Origin: JAGMES01 sp023128035
GTDB taxonomy: Bacteria > Bacillota > Halanaerobiia > DY22613
Reading direction: 5' to 3'
Assembly: GCA_030627905.1 (NCBI GenBank)
Contig: DAOVRZ010000059.1
Coordinates: forward strand, 1-33,753
Length of the DNA stretch: 33,753 bases
Each line of letters opens with the position of its first letter. Position 1 is the stretch's first letter. Of the stretch, positions 25,530 to 33,570 are shown one piece after another. A model generated the notes under the pieces. It was not told the origin of the DNA and searched no databases. It saw only the letters and a program-made list of their open reading frames with translations. Made by a program: the position numbers and the translations under genes.

Positions 25530-25617
25530 ATTCTTTATGCCTTCCCATCAACGCTATAGTGAAATGCAATTGGTGACTAATACCACCAATTACAATTTTA
25601 CGACCATCTAGGGTTAG
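25492..25617 (-). pseudogene. C-terminal fragment of an unidentified protein, overlapping the DUF2087 gene start
   Basis: A minus-strand frame reads LTLDGRKIVIGGISHQ, then LHFTIALMGRHKEYDDY and EIDGSTFK before a TGA at 25492-25494, overlapping the first 38 bases of the DUF2087 gene in another frame. Composition looks protein-like. It has no start and its upstream part is replaced by the insertion-element remnant at 25613. I do not recognise the family. Either it is the tail of a broken upstream gene or a frameshifted front of the DUF2087 gene. Confidence 0.35.
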
Positions 25618-25720
25618 TTCACCCCGAAGTTACGCTTGTGGAGATCGCATAGACCTACATTATTTGTAGGCTATGATGAAGCCCCCACCTCTAAACGAAG
25701 CGAGGTGACGGGTAGTTCAC
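25613..25720 (+). mobile_element. IS200/IS605-type right-end remnant
   Basis: On the plus strand: a short frame reading SSPRSYACGDRIDLHYL then TAG at 25667, resembling the extreme C-terminus of TnpB proteins (the ACGD motif); a stem CATAGaCCTACA/TGTAGGCTATG with 5-base loop (25648-25675); and a stem CACCTC/GAGGTG (25686-25707) followed by GGGTAGTTCAC at 25710-25720. A near copy, GTTAGTTCAC, bounds the left side (25613-25622). This is the usual layout of the 3' end of a tnpB gene and its right-end hairpins, from which guide RNAs of TnpB are made. The rest of the element is gone. It abuts and cuts a dehydrogenase gene at 25721. Confidence 0.55.
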
Positions 25721-25859
25721 TCTCATTATATACTTTAGTGGATTTCTCTAGATCTCTACATGCCATAATAACAGTAGCTCCCATTTCAGCTAAACCTTTT
25801 GCAGTTTCCTTACCGATTCCACTATTAGCTCCTGTAATTACAACAATCTTACCTTTCAC
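25721..25859 (-). pseudogene. Short-chain dehydrogenase/reductase, N-terminal fragment
   Basis: Starting at GTG 25859 (AAGGGG 7 bases upstream), the first 46 or so residues are a clear SDR nucleotide-binding front: KGKIVVITGANSGIGKETAKGL with the TGxxxGIG motif, then GATVIMACRDLEKS. Homology stops where the insertion-element end begins at 25720; the frame then reads through the remnant and ends by chance at 25671. The catalytic Ser, Tyr and Lys are all missing, so it cannot be active. The second SDR fragment at 28151 is on the other strand and of a different subtype, so the two are not halves of one gene in place. Confidence 0.75.
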
Positions 25860-25995
25860 TGATATTCCCCTTATTCTCTTTAACATACTAAGACAAACTG
25901 TCTTGCCTATTTCTATGTATATTACCCATGATTTATAAAACTCCTCTTATTAAAACTTTCTTTGTTAATGTTATTTATAGTTGATATTTTAGAAT

Positions 25996-26041
25996 TAAAA
26001 AACGCCTTGGATGTAACTTCTCTACATTCAAGACGTCTTTT
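25996..26041 (-). terminator. Terminator of the ATPase-TOPRIM operon
   Basis: Minus-strand RNA of 26023-26037 pairs with 26001-26015 (about 14 of 15, with G-U pairs) followed by six T. It is just past the TOPRIM-like stop. Confidence 0.75.
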
Positions 26042-26060
26042 TTGAGAATAACTAACGTAT

Positions 26061-26826
26061 TTATTCAAAACCTTCTTCAATTGCTTTTTTAAGTTTACTG
26101 TCAAACTTTCTAGCTTGATCACACACTTCAACAACACTAAACCAATGTTCAAGCAGTTTAGGTATTAAATGTATTCGATAAAATCTCTCAGACTTTTTTA
26201 ATTTTCCATTTTTCCTTGGAACCTTTATCTCATTAAATATTGATTTTTGGGCTATTATATTATCTGGTTTGCATAATCTTTCAATATGTCTCTCAGGAGG
26301 ATTATGATAGACTTCTTTGTTAAATGCATATAATATCCACGCTTCCATATTGTCACTCGGCAGACATTGTATATATTCATTAACTTCAAATTTTCCATCT
26401 ACCCAATAAAATATACAGTCTTCCAAAAAACTTATTTTTTGATCTACCCTTATTCGATCATACCCGCTATCATCCACATCTTGAATGAACCTTTTTTCAG
26501 GTGGTGATATTTTTTTAGGAAAATCTACAGATGTTATATCATCTTCATAAACAACATCAACATCAATCTGAAGAATCAACATATCTAGTTTGGGTGAAAT
26601 AATATTCATGTATTCATTAAGTCCTGAATATTCCCTCGATATCTCTTCACACCATCTTTTTTACACCTTTCCAGCCACATCCTCGTTCAGAGGTGTCTCC
26701 ACCTCCCTCAGGTTGAAAGTACTTTATTTTAAACTTATATTCAGGATAACTATGATATAAAATATTTTCAATAATATCTATATCTCTAGGTCCTTCTACT
26801 ACAATACCCACATTTAAATCTTTCAC
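26061..26826 (-). pseudogene. TOPRIM/DUF4276-like protein, frameshifted
   Basis: The reading frame starts with GTG at 26826, overlapping the ATPase stop by four bases (GTGA). Its first part (LNVGIVVEGPRDIDIIENIL, acidic Glu11 of a TOPRIM-like fold) runs into a TGA at 26647. The protein clearly continues in the +1 frame: WCEEISREYSGLNEYM, then LILQIDVDVVYEDD (the second acidic motif), CLPSDNMEAWILYAFN and CDQARKFDSKLKKA. One extra A in the A6 run near 26660 would explain the shift; with five A the product would be about 254 residues. These motifs resemble DUF4276/TOPRIM nuclease-like partners of AAA ATPases. It could be a true mutation, a sequencing error or recoding; the A6G site would favour -1, not the +1 required. 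Confidence 0.7.
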
Positions 26827-28028
26827 AACCTTGGAACACCACCTAATCGTCCCATTACCCATAATCGAGACAAAGAATCTTCCTTAAGGGTAACTTTTTC
26901 ATTTAATTCTATTCTAGTAATTTCAGTATGCCCAAAGCGATTTCTGTCAAAAGCAAATAACCTTATTTTATCATTCTTTAAATTCAATCCATCTAAAACC
27001 AGTGGATTATGAGTTGTTATAAAAGCAATCTTATTATGCTTAATAATTTGTTCACAAAATATTTTAGTTGTTTTTTTAGCAAGCTTAGGATTTAAAGCTT
27101 GATCAAAATTATCTACCGCAAATATATTGGAAGCATTTGTATGCATAGCTAAAGCTAATAAAAATAATACGTATAAAGATCCTTCGCTTGCATCATAAGC
27201 AGTTAATTGATTTCGAACAACAGTTTTTGCTTTTCTCATATACCGATCTGTAAATCGAATCGTCTTTTGTGGAGTAGGTATATTCGAAGGTAATATATCT
27301 TTTGTAGGCTTACCAATATGTATAGCATCAACCCAATCTAATAGCTCCAATAATTCATCTAATTCTAATGTACCAAACATTTCATTTTCTAAATTCATCA
27401 ACTCATCAATAGCTTCTGGTAATCTACCTCCACATAAACCAATTGGATCACGTTGATAAATATCACTTTGAATACCTCTTAAGGTAGAAGTGTTTGGTGT
27501 ATATATTCCATAATCAGTTAATATATTTAAAATATCAATAACTTCCTTTAATTCCTTATCACCTCTTACGAAAGAAATAACACTCCTATCTTTAGCAACT
27601 TCAATACCTTTATATTCTCTATTACTTCTCCCCAATTTTAGAATTTGTTCATCATTTTTTTTAAGACTTTCAGAAAAATACCTCCAACTAGGCTTTGGTT
27701 CATCAATAGGATTATCCAAATCCACCGAATAGCTCCAGTCATCTCCATTGATATCCCAATTTATTTTAAAATTTATAGTAGACGGTAAGCTTTCTAAATT
27801 ATCAAACGAAGATTTATAGAGTGCTGGTGTACCAAATCTAACTCCTCTTTTTAACAAAGAATTTGAATCTACTTTATCACTTACTGCAGCACTCAATACA
27901 CCAATTGCTTCCAAAAAAGCACTTTTCCCACAACCATTTGCTCCTATTATTACATTTACATTACCTGGTTTGATTTCTACATCAAATAATGATTTAAAAT
28001 TTTTAATATTAATTTTTTTTAAATTCAC
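26823..28028 (-). CDS. AAA (RecF/OLD-like) ATPase of a two-gene module
   Basis: 401 residues of the ABC/SMC-like AAA group: KKINIKNFKSLFDVEI at the start, Walker A GANGCGKS (29-36), a signature-like ASEGSLYVLFLLAL (280-293), Walker B NIFAVDNFDQALNP (301-314) and the switch histidine in ITTHNP (about 340). At the position after the Walker B Asp there is Asn307 rather than the usual Glu, so ATP hydrolysis may be slow or organised differently. GTG at 28028 is the start with AAGGAGG 6 bases upstream. It is translationally coupled to a TOPRIM-like gene. ATPase plus TOPRIM pairs are typical of anti-phage modules (OLD, PARIS, Gabija and DUF4276-linked sets); this particular pair is not assigned to a named system. 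Confidence 0.85.
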   Translation of the reverse strand: MNLKKINIKNFKSLFDVEIKPGNVNVIIGANGCGKSAFLEAIGVLSAAVSDKVDSNSLLKRGVRFGTPALYKSSFDNLESLPSTINFKINWDINGDDWSYSVDLDNPIDEPKPSWRYFSESLKKNDEQILKLGRSNREYKGIEVAKDRSVISFVRGDKELKEVIDILNILTDYGIYTPNTSTLRGIQSDIYQRDPIGLCGGRLPEAIDELMNLENEMFGTLELDELLELLDWVDAIHIGKPTKDILPSNIPTPQKTIRFTDRYMRKAKTVVRNQLTAYDASEGSLYVLFLLALAMHTNASNIFAVDNFDQALNPKLAKKTTKIFCEQIIKHNKIAFITTHNPLVLDGLNLKNDKIRLFAFDRNRFGHTEITRIELNEKVTLKEDSLSRLWVMGRLGGVPRL

Positions 28029-28150
28029 AATATACCTCCTTACTTTTATACCTTACTAAATTTGTACTAAAAGATTATTACATAATATATACTAATTTCG
28101 TCATAATTATTTCCAAATCCTTCTTTGTTTTTAAAAATTATATCTTTCAA

Positions 28151-28354
28151 TTGACACAATTTGATGTAAATGTATTTGGTATGGAGAGGTTAACTCAATT
28201 AGTAATACCGCATATGCGAAAACAGAAATCTGGACATATTATAAATTTATCTTCTGTTGTGGGAAAAGTAACACCTCCGTTGATAGGATGGTATGCTAAA
28301 GCAGATACTATTTGCATTACACCCAAGCGACATAATTTGCTTGGGCTAAAATAA
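28151..28354 (+). pseudogene. Short-chain dehydrogenase/reductase, middle fragment
   Basis: The frame reads TQFDVNVFGMERLTQLVIPHM, then RKQKSGHIINLSSVVGKVTPP and LIGWY, the centre of a classical SDR with the NVFG helix and catalytic serine region (NLSS). It breaks just at the catalytic tyrosine: the following residues (AKADTICITPKRHN) do not continue the YxxxK motif. The Rossmann front is absent as well and no ribosome-binding site is seen. It is a leftover of a lost gene, on the right flank of the ATPase module. Confidence 0.75.
28321..28347. terminator. Weak hairpin after the tocopherol-cyclase-like gene
   Basis: CCCAAGC/GCTTGGG, 7-8 bp with a 10-base loop, 23 bases past the stop of the 28370 gene. 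There is no T run on either strand, so its role as terminator is doubtful. Confidence 0.3.
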
Positions 28355-28369
28355 TAACTTCTTCTCATT

Positions 28370-29341
28370 TTATAATCTCATCATTTCTCCACCATATTCT
28401 ATTCCTGTACTTTTTCCTTTACCACTGTAAATAATTCTTGAAGTTTCTATATCCCTAAGCTCAAGTTCTACTTCTCCTTTTAAATTTTCCTCAACTAAAG
28501 GTATCATTTCGCCATCCTTAGGACCCATGCAAAGCATAAACATATTCTTTTTACTTTGTGTTTTCACCTTAAGCTCTAAGTTTTTTCTTCTAAAGAGGAT
28601 TTCCACATCACTATCTCCTCTTTTTATATTCATTGTACTCTTATTTATTGAAGTAAAAGAATAAAATTTATCTTTAATATTTAAAGCAACTAAAAATCCG
28701 CTGAAACTACCAAACATAAACGGAACCCTTCCAATAGAACATGTAAAGGATATCCGTTCTTCATCAAAAGAATTAGATTGAACCCATATCCATGACTTAG
28801 GAAAAGATTTACCCCAATTCTTCTCCACATAAACTTTTCCACCAGTAAAATCTATTATTTCATCTCCTATCTGTAACTCACCATCTATATCCCCATCTTG
28901 AGCACAAACCTGAGTATAACATTCCATAAACCAAAAGTAATTATAAAATCCCATGCTTCCAGGATTTATTAATGAATCTGACCATTTTTTTATATTTTTA
29001 AATTTCAGAGACCCTTTAATAATTTTATTTTTATATATTAAATTTAGTTTCATTTCTTCCAGTGAGAAACTATTGTCCTTAACACATACATGAAAATGAT
29101 CTTTTTTGAACCCAAAATCATCTTCATTAAATTTTATATAACTATATAACGCGTACTTTCCTTCTAAGACTTGGACAAATGAATGTGAGTCTTTATTACT
29201 TTTACCCTTTGCTATACCAGATATAAAAGCAAAAACATTATCGTCATACTTATCACAAATTTTAAAATACCAACCTTCGAAAAAGTTTCTCTTTTTTTTA
29301 TCTCCATGATATAGATTAGGATTTCTAATTTCTTTAAGCAT
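28370..29341 (-). CDS. Tocopherol cyclase-like protein
   Basis: 323 residues, no signal peptide. Two conserved segments of the tocopherol cyclase family are clear: NFFEGWYFKI (about 19-28) and GGKVYVEKNWGKSFPKSWIWVQSNSF (about 169-194), with the SFVQVLEGKYALYSY strand between them. In plants the family closes the chroman ring of vitamin E; bacterial members in anaerobes have unknown function and may act on lipids or isoprenoids. AAGGAGGAG lies before the ATG at 29341. It is divergent from the FAD-Rieske gene with 117 bases between, so the two may share control. Confidence 0.85.
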   Translation of the reverse strand: MLKEIRNPNLYHGDKKKRNFFEGWYFKICDKYDDNVFAFISGIAKGKSNKDSHSFVQVLEGKYALYSYIKFNEDDFGFKKDHFHVCVKDNSFSLEEMKLNLIYKNKIIKGSLKFKNIKKWSDSLINPGSMGFYNYFWFMECYTQVCAQDGDIDGELQIGDEIIDFTGGKVYVEKNWGKSFPKSWIWVQSNSFDEERISFTCSIGRVPFMFGSFSGFLVALNIKDKFYSFTSINKSTMNIKRGDSDVEILFRRKNLELKVKTQSKKNMFMLCMGPKDGEMIPLVEENLKGEVELELRDIETSRIIYSGKGKSTGIEYGGEMMRL

Positions 29342-29458
29342 AATCTCCTCCTTAATAACTATCTATTATGCTCTCAAAAAAAAACTAAATTTATTCAGTT
29401 ATAGTGAATATTACTCCATAAGAAACAAAAACTAAAACTAGTAAAGGAGAGATGCCAT

Positions 29459-30985
29459 ATGAAATCAACTAAATCTTATTGGATAGACTCTACAGAAAAA
29501 ACTAATTATCCTTCATTAAAGGAAGATTTAACCATAGATATAGCTATTGTAGGTGGTGGTATCGTAGGTATTACTAGCGCTCTTCTTCTTCAAAAGGAAG
29601 GCTTAAATGTTGCCATTTTTGAAGGTAATAAAATTATTCAAGGTACTTCAGGATATACTACCGCAAAAATAACCTCTCAACATAGTCTTATATATGATTA
29701 TTTAATAAAAACCTTTGGCTTTGAAAGAGCTCAACAGTATGGGGATGCTAATGAAAAAGCTTTAAAATTCATAAAAAATACAATCAAAAATCACAGTGTA
29801 TCCTGTGATTTTGAAGTTTTACCCTCATATGTCTACACACTTGAAGAGGAGTATATTCAAAAAATCGAAAAAGAGGTTGAATCCTGCCAAAAACTAGGTT
29901 TAAAAGCACGTTATAAGGAAAATTTAGATCTATCACTTCCCATAAAAGCCTCCATAGAATTTAAAGAGCAAGCTCAATTTCACCCTAGAAAATATCTTTT
30001 AGCTTTAGCGAAGGAGTTTGTTAACCTTGGCGGACTTATATATGAGGATACAAGAATTATCGATTTAGACGAAGGTTCTTACATAATATTAACTACTGAA
30101 GATGGATTGAAAATCAAAACTAACAGGGTTATTTTAACCTCTCATTTTCCATGTTATGATGGCTTTGGATTATACTTTACACGACTTAGACCAGAAAGGT
30201 CATATATTATTGGTGTTACAGCAAAAGATAACTTTCCACATGGAATGTTTATAACTGCGGAGAAACCTAAACGATCTCTACGTCGTCAAATATATAACGA
30301 TAAAGAACTCATTTTAATAGGTGGAGAAGGTCATAAAACAGGGGAGGGTAAAGATACTGAGTTTCATTATAACGCTTTAAGTAACTTTGCAAATGACCTC
30401 TTCACATTAAATAAGGAGTTTTATAGATGGTCTACTCAAGATTATGTAACGCTAGATAGAGTTCCCTATATAGGAAAATTAACATCCTCCATAGAGAATA
30501 TATATGTAGCAACTGGCTTTGGTAAATGGGGTATGAGCGGTGGAACTAATGCTGCTATAATGATAAAAGATTTGATAATAAAGGGTTCTAGTCCATATGA
30601 GAAATTATTTAGCCCCTCAAGACATATAACTACATCATCATTTACGAACTTCATTATTGAAAACCTTGATACTTCAAAAGAATTTATAAAAGGCAAGATT
30701 ACAAGTGGAGAAAGAAAAGTTATATTAGACAGTGGTGAAGGTAGAATTGTAGAAATTGATGGGGAGAAATATGGAGCATATAAAGATACAGAAGGCAATC
30801 TTCATATTGTCGATATTACTTGTACTCATCTTGGATGCGAACTCACTTGGAATTCAGGCGAAAGAACCTGGGACTGTCCTTGTCACGGCTCAAGATTTAA
30901 CTATAGAGGTGAAATTATTGAAGGTCCTGCTCTTGAGCCACTAAAATATTTTAAAAGTAAATCCAGTGAAAGATCCCTCGTCTGA
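29459..30985 (+). CDS. FAD-dependent oxidoreductase with C-terminal Rieske domain
   Basis: 508 residues. The N-terminal DAO-type FAD domain begins with IDIAIVGGGIVGITSALLLQKEG (the GxGxxG dinucleotide fold) and carries the YTTAKITSQH segment and GFGKWGMSGGTNAA near its end. The C-terminal Rieske domain has C455-T-H457-LGC460 and C473-PC475-H476-GS, the [2Fe-2S] ligands plus two extra Cys that can form a disulfide as in high-potential Rieske centres. The layout matches YhfW-like proteins of Firmicutes. Substrate and electron partner are unknown. GGAG lies 9 bases before the ATG at 29459. It is one of few plus-strand genes and stands alone. Confidence 0.92.
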   Translation: MKSTKSYWIDSTEKTNYPSLKEDLTIDIAIVGGGIVGITSALLLQKEGLNVAIFEGNKIIQGTSGYTTAKITSQHSLIYDYLIKTFGFERAQQYGDANEKALKFIKNTIKNHSVSCDFEVLPSYVYTLEEEYIQKIEKEVESCQKLGLKARYKENLDLSLPIKASIEFKEQAQFHPRKYLLALAKEFVNLGGLIYEDTRIIDLDEGSYIILTTEDGLKIKTNRVILTSHFPCYDGFGLYFTRLRPERSYIIGVTAKDNFPHGMFITAEKPKRSLRRQIYNDKELILIGGEGHKTGEGKDTEFHYNALSNFANDLFTLNKEFYRWSTQDYVTLDRVPYIGKLTSSIENIYVATGFGKWGMSGGTNAAIMIKDLIIKGSSPYEKLFSPSRHITTSSFTNFIIENLDTSKEFIKGKITSGERKVILDSGEGRIVEIDGEKYGAYKDTEGNLHIVDITCTHLGCELTWNSGERTWDCPCHGSRFNYRGEIIEGPALEPLKYFKSKSSERSLV

Positions 30986-31069
30986 ATTTCTTCTCTCAAA
31001 TTACGAGTGTACCTGAAAAGGTATTTTGTATGCATTCATAAATTTTTAATAACTCTATATGTTCAAGCT

Positions 31070-31096
31070 AAAAGAGAAGCTACTCTAGCTTCTCTA
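31070..31096. terminator. Hairpin between two converging genes
   Basis: AGAGAAGCTA/TAGCTTCTCT perfect 10-bp stem, 3-base loop, between the ends of the Rieske gene and the SWIM gene. The flanking T runs are short; it probably ends transcription from both sides. Confidence 0.6.
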
Positions 31097-31106
31097 ATTT
31101 CATCAT

Positions 31107-32780
31107 TTATTTAATTTTACTTAGTTCATCTACAAAGGCTGGTCTTCTCTTATATAAAGCACATAACCCATTTACCATTTCTTCTTGATTTTTCTTACCG
31201 GCTATCTTTTTATATCTCTTAACTATTCCACATACTTGTTGATAATTTTTTCTATTTGATGAAGAACTTGCTTCCGATTTAATATGTTTTTTATAAATTT
31301 CTACAACCTCATCCTTAAACTTATCTACTAACATCTCTGCATATTCTTCTATGTTTCTTGGATTTTCCTTTACAAACTCCATTATCTCATCTAAGTCATT
31401 TTCCTCTTCTATAAGCTTAAGGTACATATTTCTGCCCTGCCAACCCTTATCCTTTTTCAGTTCTTGTTTTAAGCTATTATAAAATACTGCTTCATCTCCT
31501 GTAACTAATTCTTTCAGTTCCTTATAATATTCAAAATCACCATCAAGTAATAATTCTTTTGCCAATTTTTCTTGTTCGTCTTTGAGTGAAAGTTCTTTGT
31601 AAGCTGTGTACCTTATTTTTTTCCATTTCGATACTAGCCCTGCATATTGTTTATCTTGTTTTTCTCCTTCTAAAGCTATTTCTATAACTTTTTGAAAGTT
31701 TTTATCTTTAATATATTTATTTATAGATATTCCTCTAAAGAATGTAAACTCGAGATTATTTTTTACAAATAGTTCCGTTTCTTCCTTAGTGCTATATTCC
31801 TCTATCATTTCAAATAATATTCGAAGCATACTTTCATTGCTGAATTTCATATAATCATCACTCGAATTTTTATTGACTAGATATTCTATTTTCATTCTTA
31901 GTTTACTCCTATACACTTCAACATCAGCAAATTGAGCACATATTCTTAGCATATCAATTTTGTAATCTTCCCACCCATCAAAAACCTTGCTATCGCTCTG
32001 CTTTAATAGTTTATTAAAAATTTTTTCTCTTTGATTTATATTTAAATCTTCATTGTCAATTATTATTTCTCTTATCAGCTCTATTGTTTCTGTTACTAAG
32101 GAATCTATTTCTCCATTAGAATCATCTGCATATTGAAAAGCTTCTATAGCTTCCTCTAACACTAAAAAGGCAATATCTAATGCTAATAATGTATTATCTG
32201 TATTTCTTACTTTTTCCAATAAATCTTCCATTTCACTTACGAAACCATAGATTTCACTGTACGTGATAAAGCCTTCTCTACCAATATATTTTCTTACTAT
32301 TGACTCCATTAACTTTCTACATTTTTGAAGTTCCTGTGTATCATCGCCTTTTGAATATCTAACAATAAGACTATTTTTTAAAGTTACATTCTTTTTAGTT
32401 ATATTTCCTATAATACTAATTAGCTCTTCCTTAGAAAGATTATTTAGCACTTCATTTATTTCTGGCTGCTTTACTGCTTCTTTTTTCACTCTTTCACTAT
32501 TATCTTTACTATTTAATATCTCAAACAATTCAAAATAAGCTGCCACTTGGTGCTTGCATATAGGACCAAAATCATAAGGACAATCACAATTGGAATATAG
32601 TATTTCTCCATTCTTATCTATTTTCACTACTACTTCATAATCTTCACTTCCTTGAACTTGAAAAATATATTCGTTGTCTCCCTGATTATATGTCTCAACT
32701 ATATTTCCTTCAGTGTAATACTCGTATCCCCTGTCTAAAATTGTTTTGTTTACATGATTCTCGAAATTATTTATATTCAT
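31107..32780 (-). CDS. SWIM zinc-finger protein
   Basis: 557 residues. The N-terminus shows the SWIM motif C65-D-C67-x7-C75-K-H77 (CDCPYDFGPICKH) after a beta-rich stretch (GYEYYTEGNIVET). The remaining 450 residues are helical and charged and resemble repeat-like scaffolds. SWIM domains bind DNA or protein; in many bacteria such proteins are encoded next to a SNF2-type helicase, which is not present here. GAGGAG precedes the ATG at 32780. It follows small genes of unknown function on the same strand by 23 bases and is probably transcribed with them. Confidence 0.85.
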   Translation of the reverse strand: MNINNFENHVNKTILDRGYEYYTEGNIVETYNQGDNEYIFQVQGSEDYEVVVKIDKNGEILYSNCDCPYDFGPICKHQVAAYFELFEILNSKDNSERVKKEAVKQPEINEVLNNLSKEELISIIGNITKKNVTLKNSLIVRYSKGDDTQELQKCRKLMESIVRKYIGREGFITYSEIYGFVSEMEDLLEKVRNTDNTLLALDIAFLVLEEAIEAFQYADDSNGEIDSLVTETIELIREIIIDNEDLNINQREKIFNKLLKQSDSKVFDGWEDYKIDMLRICAQFADVEVYRSKLRMKIEYLVNKNSSDDYMKFSNESMLRILFEMIEEYSTKEETELFVKNNLEFTFFRGISINKYIKDKNFQKVIEIALEGEKQDKQYAGLVSKWKKIRYTAYKELSLKDEQEKLAKELLLDGDFEYYKELKELVTGDEAVFYNSLKQELKKDKGWQGRNMYLKLIEEENDLDEIMEFVKENPRNIEEYAEMLVDKFKDEVVEIYKKHIKSEASSSSNRKNYQQVCGIVKRYKKIAGKKNQEEMVNGLCALYKRRPAFVDELSKIK

Positions 32781-32803
32781 CTACTACTCCTCACTCTCTC
32801 TTC

Positions 32804-32992
32804 TTATAAAAAAAGCAAATTATCAATATCTTCGGTTAACCTATTATCTTCCACCAATCCATCTTCAATAGCTTCTTCCCATGTTATACCAAAGGGAACT
32901 CCATTAGAAGTGTATCCAGCAATATAGTAAAAATATTCATCACTTTCTTGATGTGAATGTCTTAGTTTTATATTTCTTTGAAACAGATTCAG
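32804..32992 (-). pseudogene. Small conserved-looking protein fragment, likely frameshifted
   Basis: A 62-codon frame reads LRHSHQESDEYFYYIAGYTS, then NGVPFGITWEEAIEDGL, and ends in TAA before the SWIM gene. The YIAGYTxxGxPFGxTWEE string looks like a conserved small hypothetical protein. There is no ATG; only a CTG at 32992 without a ribosome-binding site, overlapping the TGA of the preceding 43-residue frame. The two may be one gene split by a frameshift. Function unknown. Confidence 0.45.
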
Positions 32993-33120
32993 TATTTTTT
33001 ATATTGAATTGCTGTTTTATCAGGCTTATATCCAATCATTATCAATAGTTCTTTGGAAACTTCAACAATGAATTCTGAGTCTAAGTTAACATCCTTACAC
33101 TCATATACTGTACCGTTCAT
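32989..33120 (-). CDS. Short hypothetical protein (43 residues)
   Basis: ATG at 33120 with AAGG 5 bases upstream; it reads MNGTVYECKDVNLDSEF, then IVEVSKELLIMIGYKPDK. Composition looks coding. It ends in TGA right at the start of the next frame, so it may be the front half of a frameshifted gene with 32804-32992. Family not recognised. Confidence 0.4.
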   Translation of the reverse strand: MNGTVYECKDVNLDSEFIVEVSKELLIMIGYKPDKTAIQYKKY

Positions 33121-33157
33121 TTTGACCTTCTCTTTTAATCGTCCTACTAATTCAATC

Positions 33158-33541
33158 TTATTCTTTATTTACATCTAATTCAAAAAAAGTTCTATATATT
33201 CCTATAAAACAAAAAGCAACAACTTCCTTCATCTGATCCATTACTTCAAAACCATCCATATCCTTGTTAATCTCTTTAATATCAAGCCCAGACACAGAAA
33301 TTCGCACATTTGAAGAAATCATATTTAAATCTCGCATAACAAATAAAACTTTTTTAACTTGTTCTTCTTGATCCTCAATTTCTTTTAAAACGTCAGCTAA
33401 TTTAAAAAATCCATTGTCATCTATTTTTAACTTAATCACTTCTACAATTTCTTTGTCATCATCAAAGTATTTCTCAGAGATCTGACTCCATCTATACTTA
33501 GAAGTTTCCAACAAACCAAAGTTAATCGCCTCTAAAGACAA
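33158..33541 (-). CDS. Hypothetical protein (127 residues)
   Basis: The reading frame begins at TTG 33541 without a visible ribosome-binding site, just after an in-frame TAG, so the true front may be lost. The protein is acidic and helical (LETSKYRWSQISEKYFDDDKEIVEVIKL, VLKEIEDQEEQVKKVLFVM) with a hydrophobic C-terminal strand (VVAFCFIGIYRTFFEL). No family recognised. It lies 38 bases before the 43-residue frame in the same direction. Confidence 0.5.
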   Translation of the reverse strand: MSLEAINFGLLETSKYRWSQISEKYFDDDKEIVEVIKLKIDDNGFFKLADVLKEIEDQEEQVKKVLFVMRDLNMISSNVRISVSGLDIKEINKDMDGFEVMDQMKEVVAFCFIGIYRTFFELDVNKE

Positions 33542-33570
33542 TAACTTATTTTGTTGTAACTATTCAGTCG

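Noticed and set aside
25636..25938. 100-residue plus-strand reading frame
   Set aside because: It runs through the insertion-element hairpins and then antisense through the dehydrogenase fragment, with no family resemblance.
26645..26665. Programmed -1 frameshift at A_AAA_AAG
   Set aside because: The downstream protein continues in the +1 frame, which a -1 slip would not reach.
26823..26862. ATG at 26862 as start of the TOPRIM-like gene
   Set aside because: It lies inside the ATPase gene with no ribosome-binding site; the GTG at 26826, overlapping the ATPase stop as GTGA, fits better.
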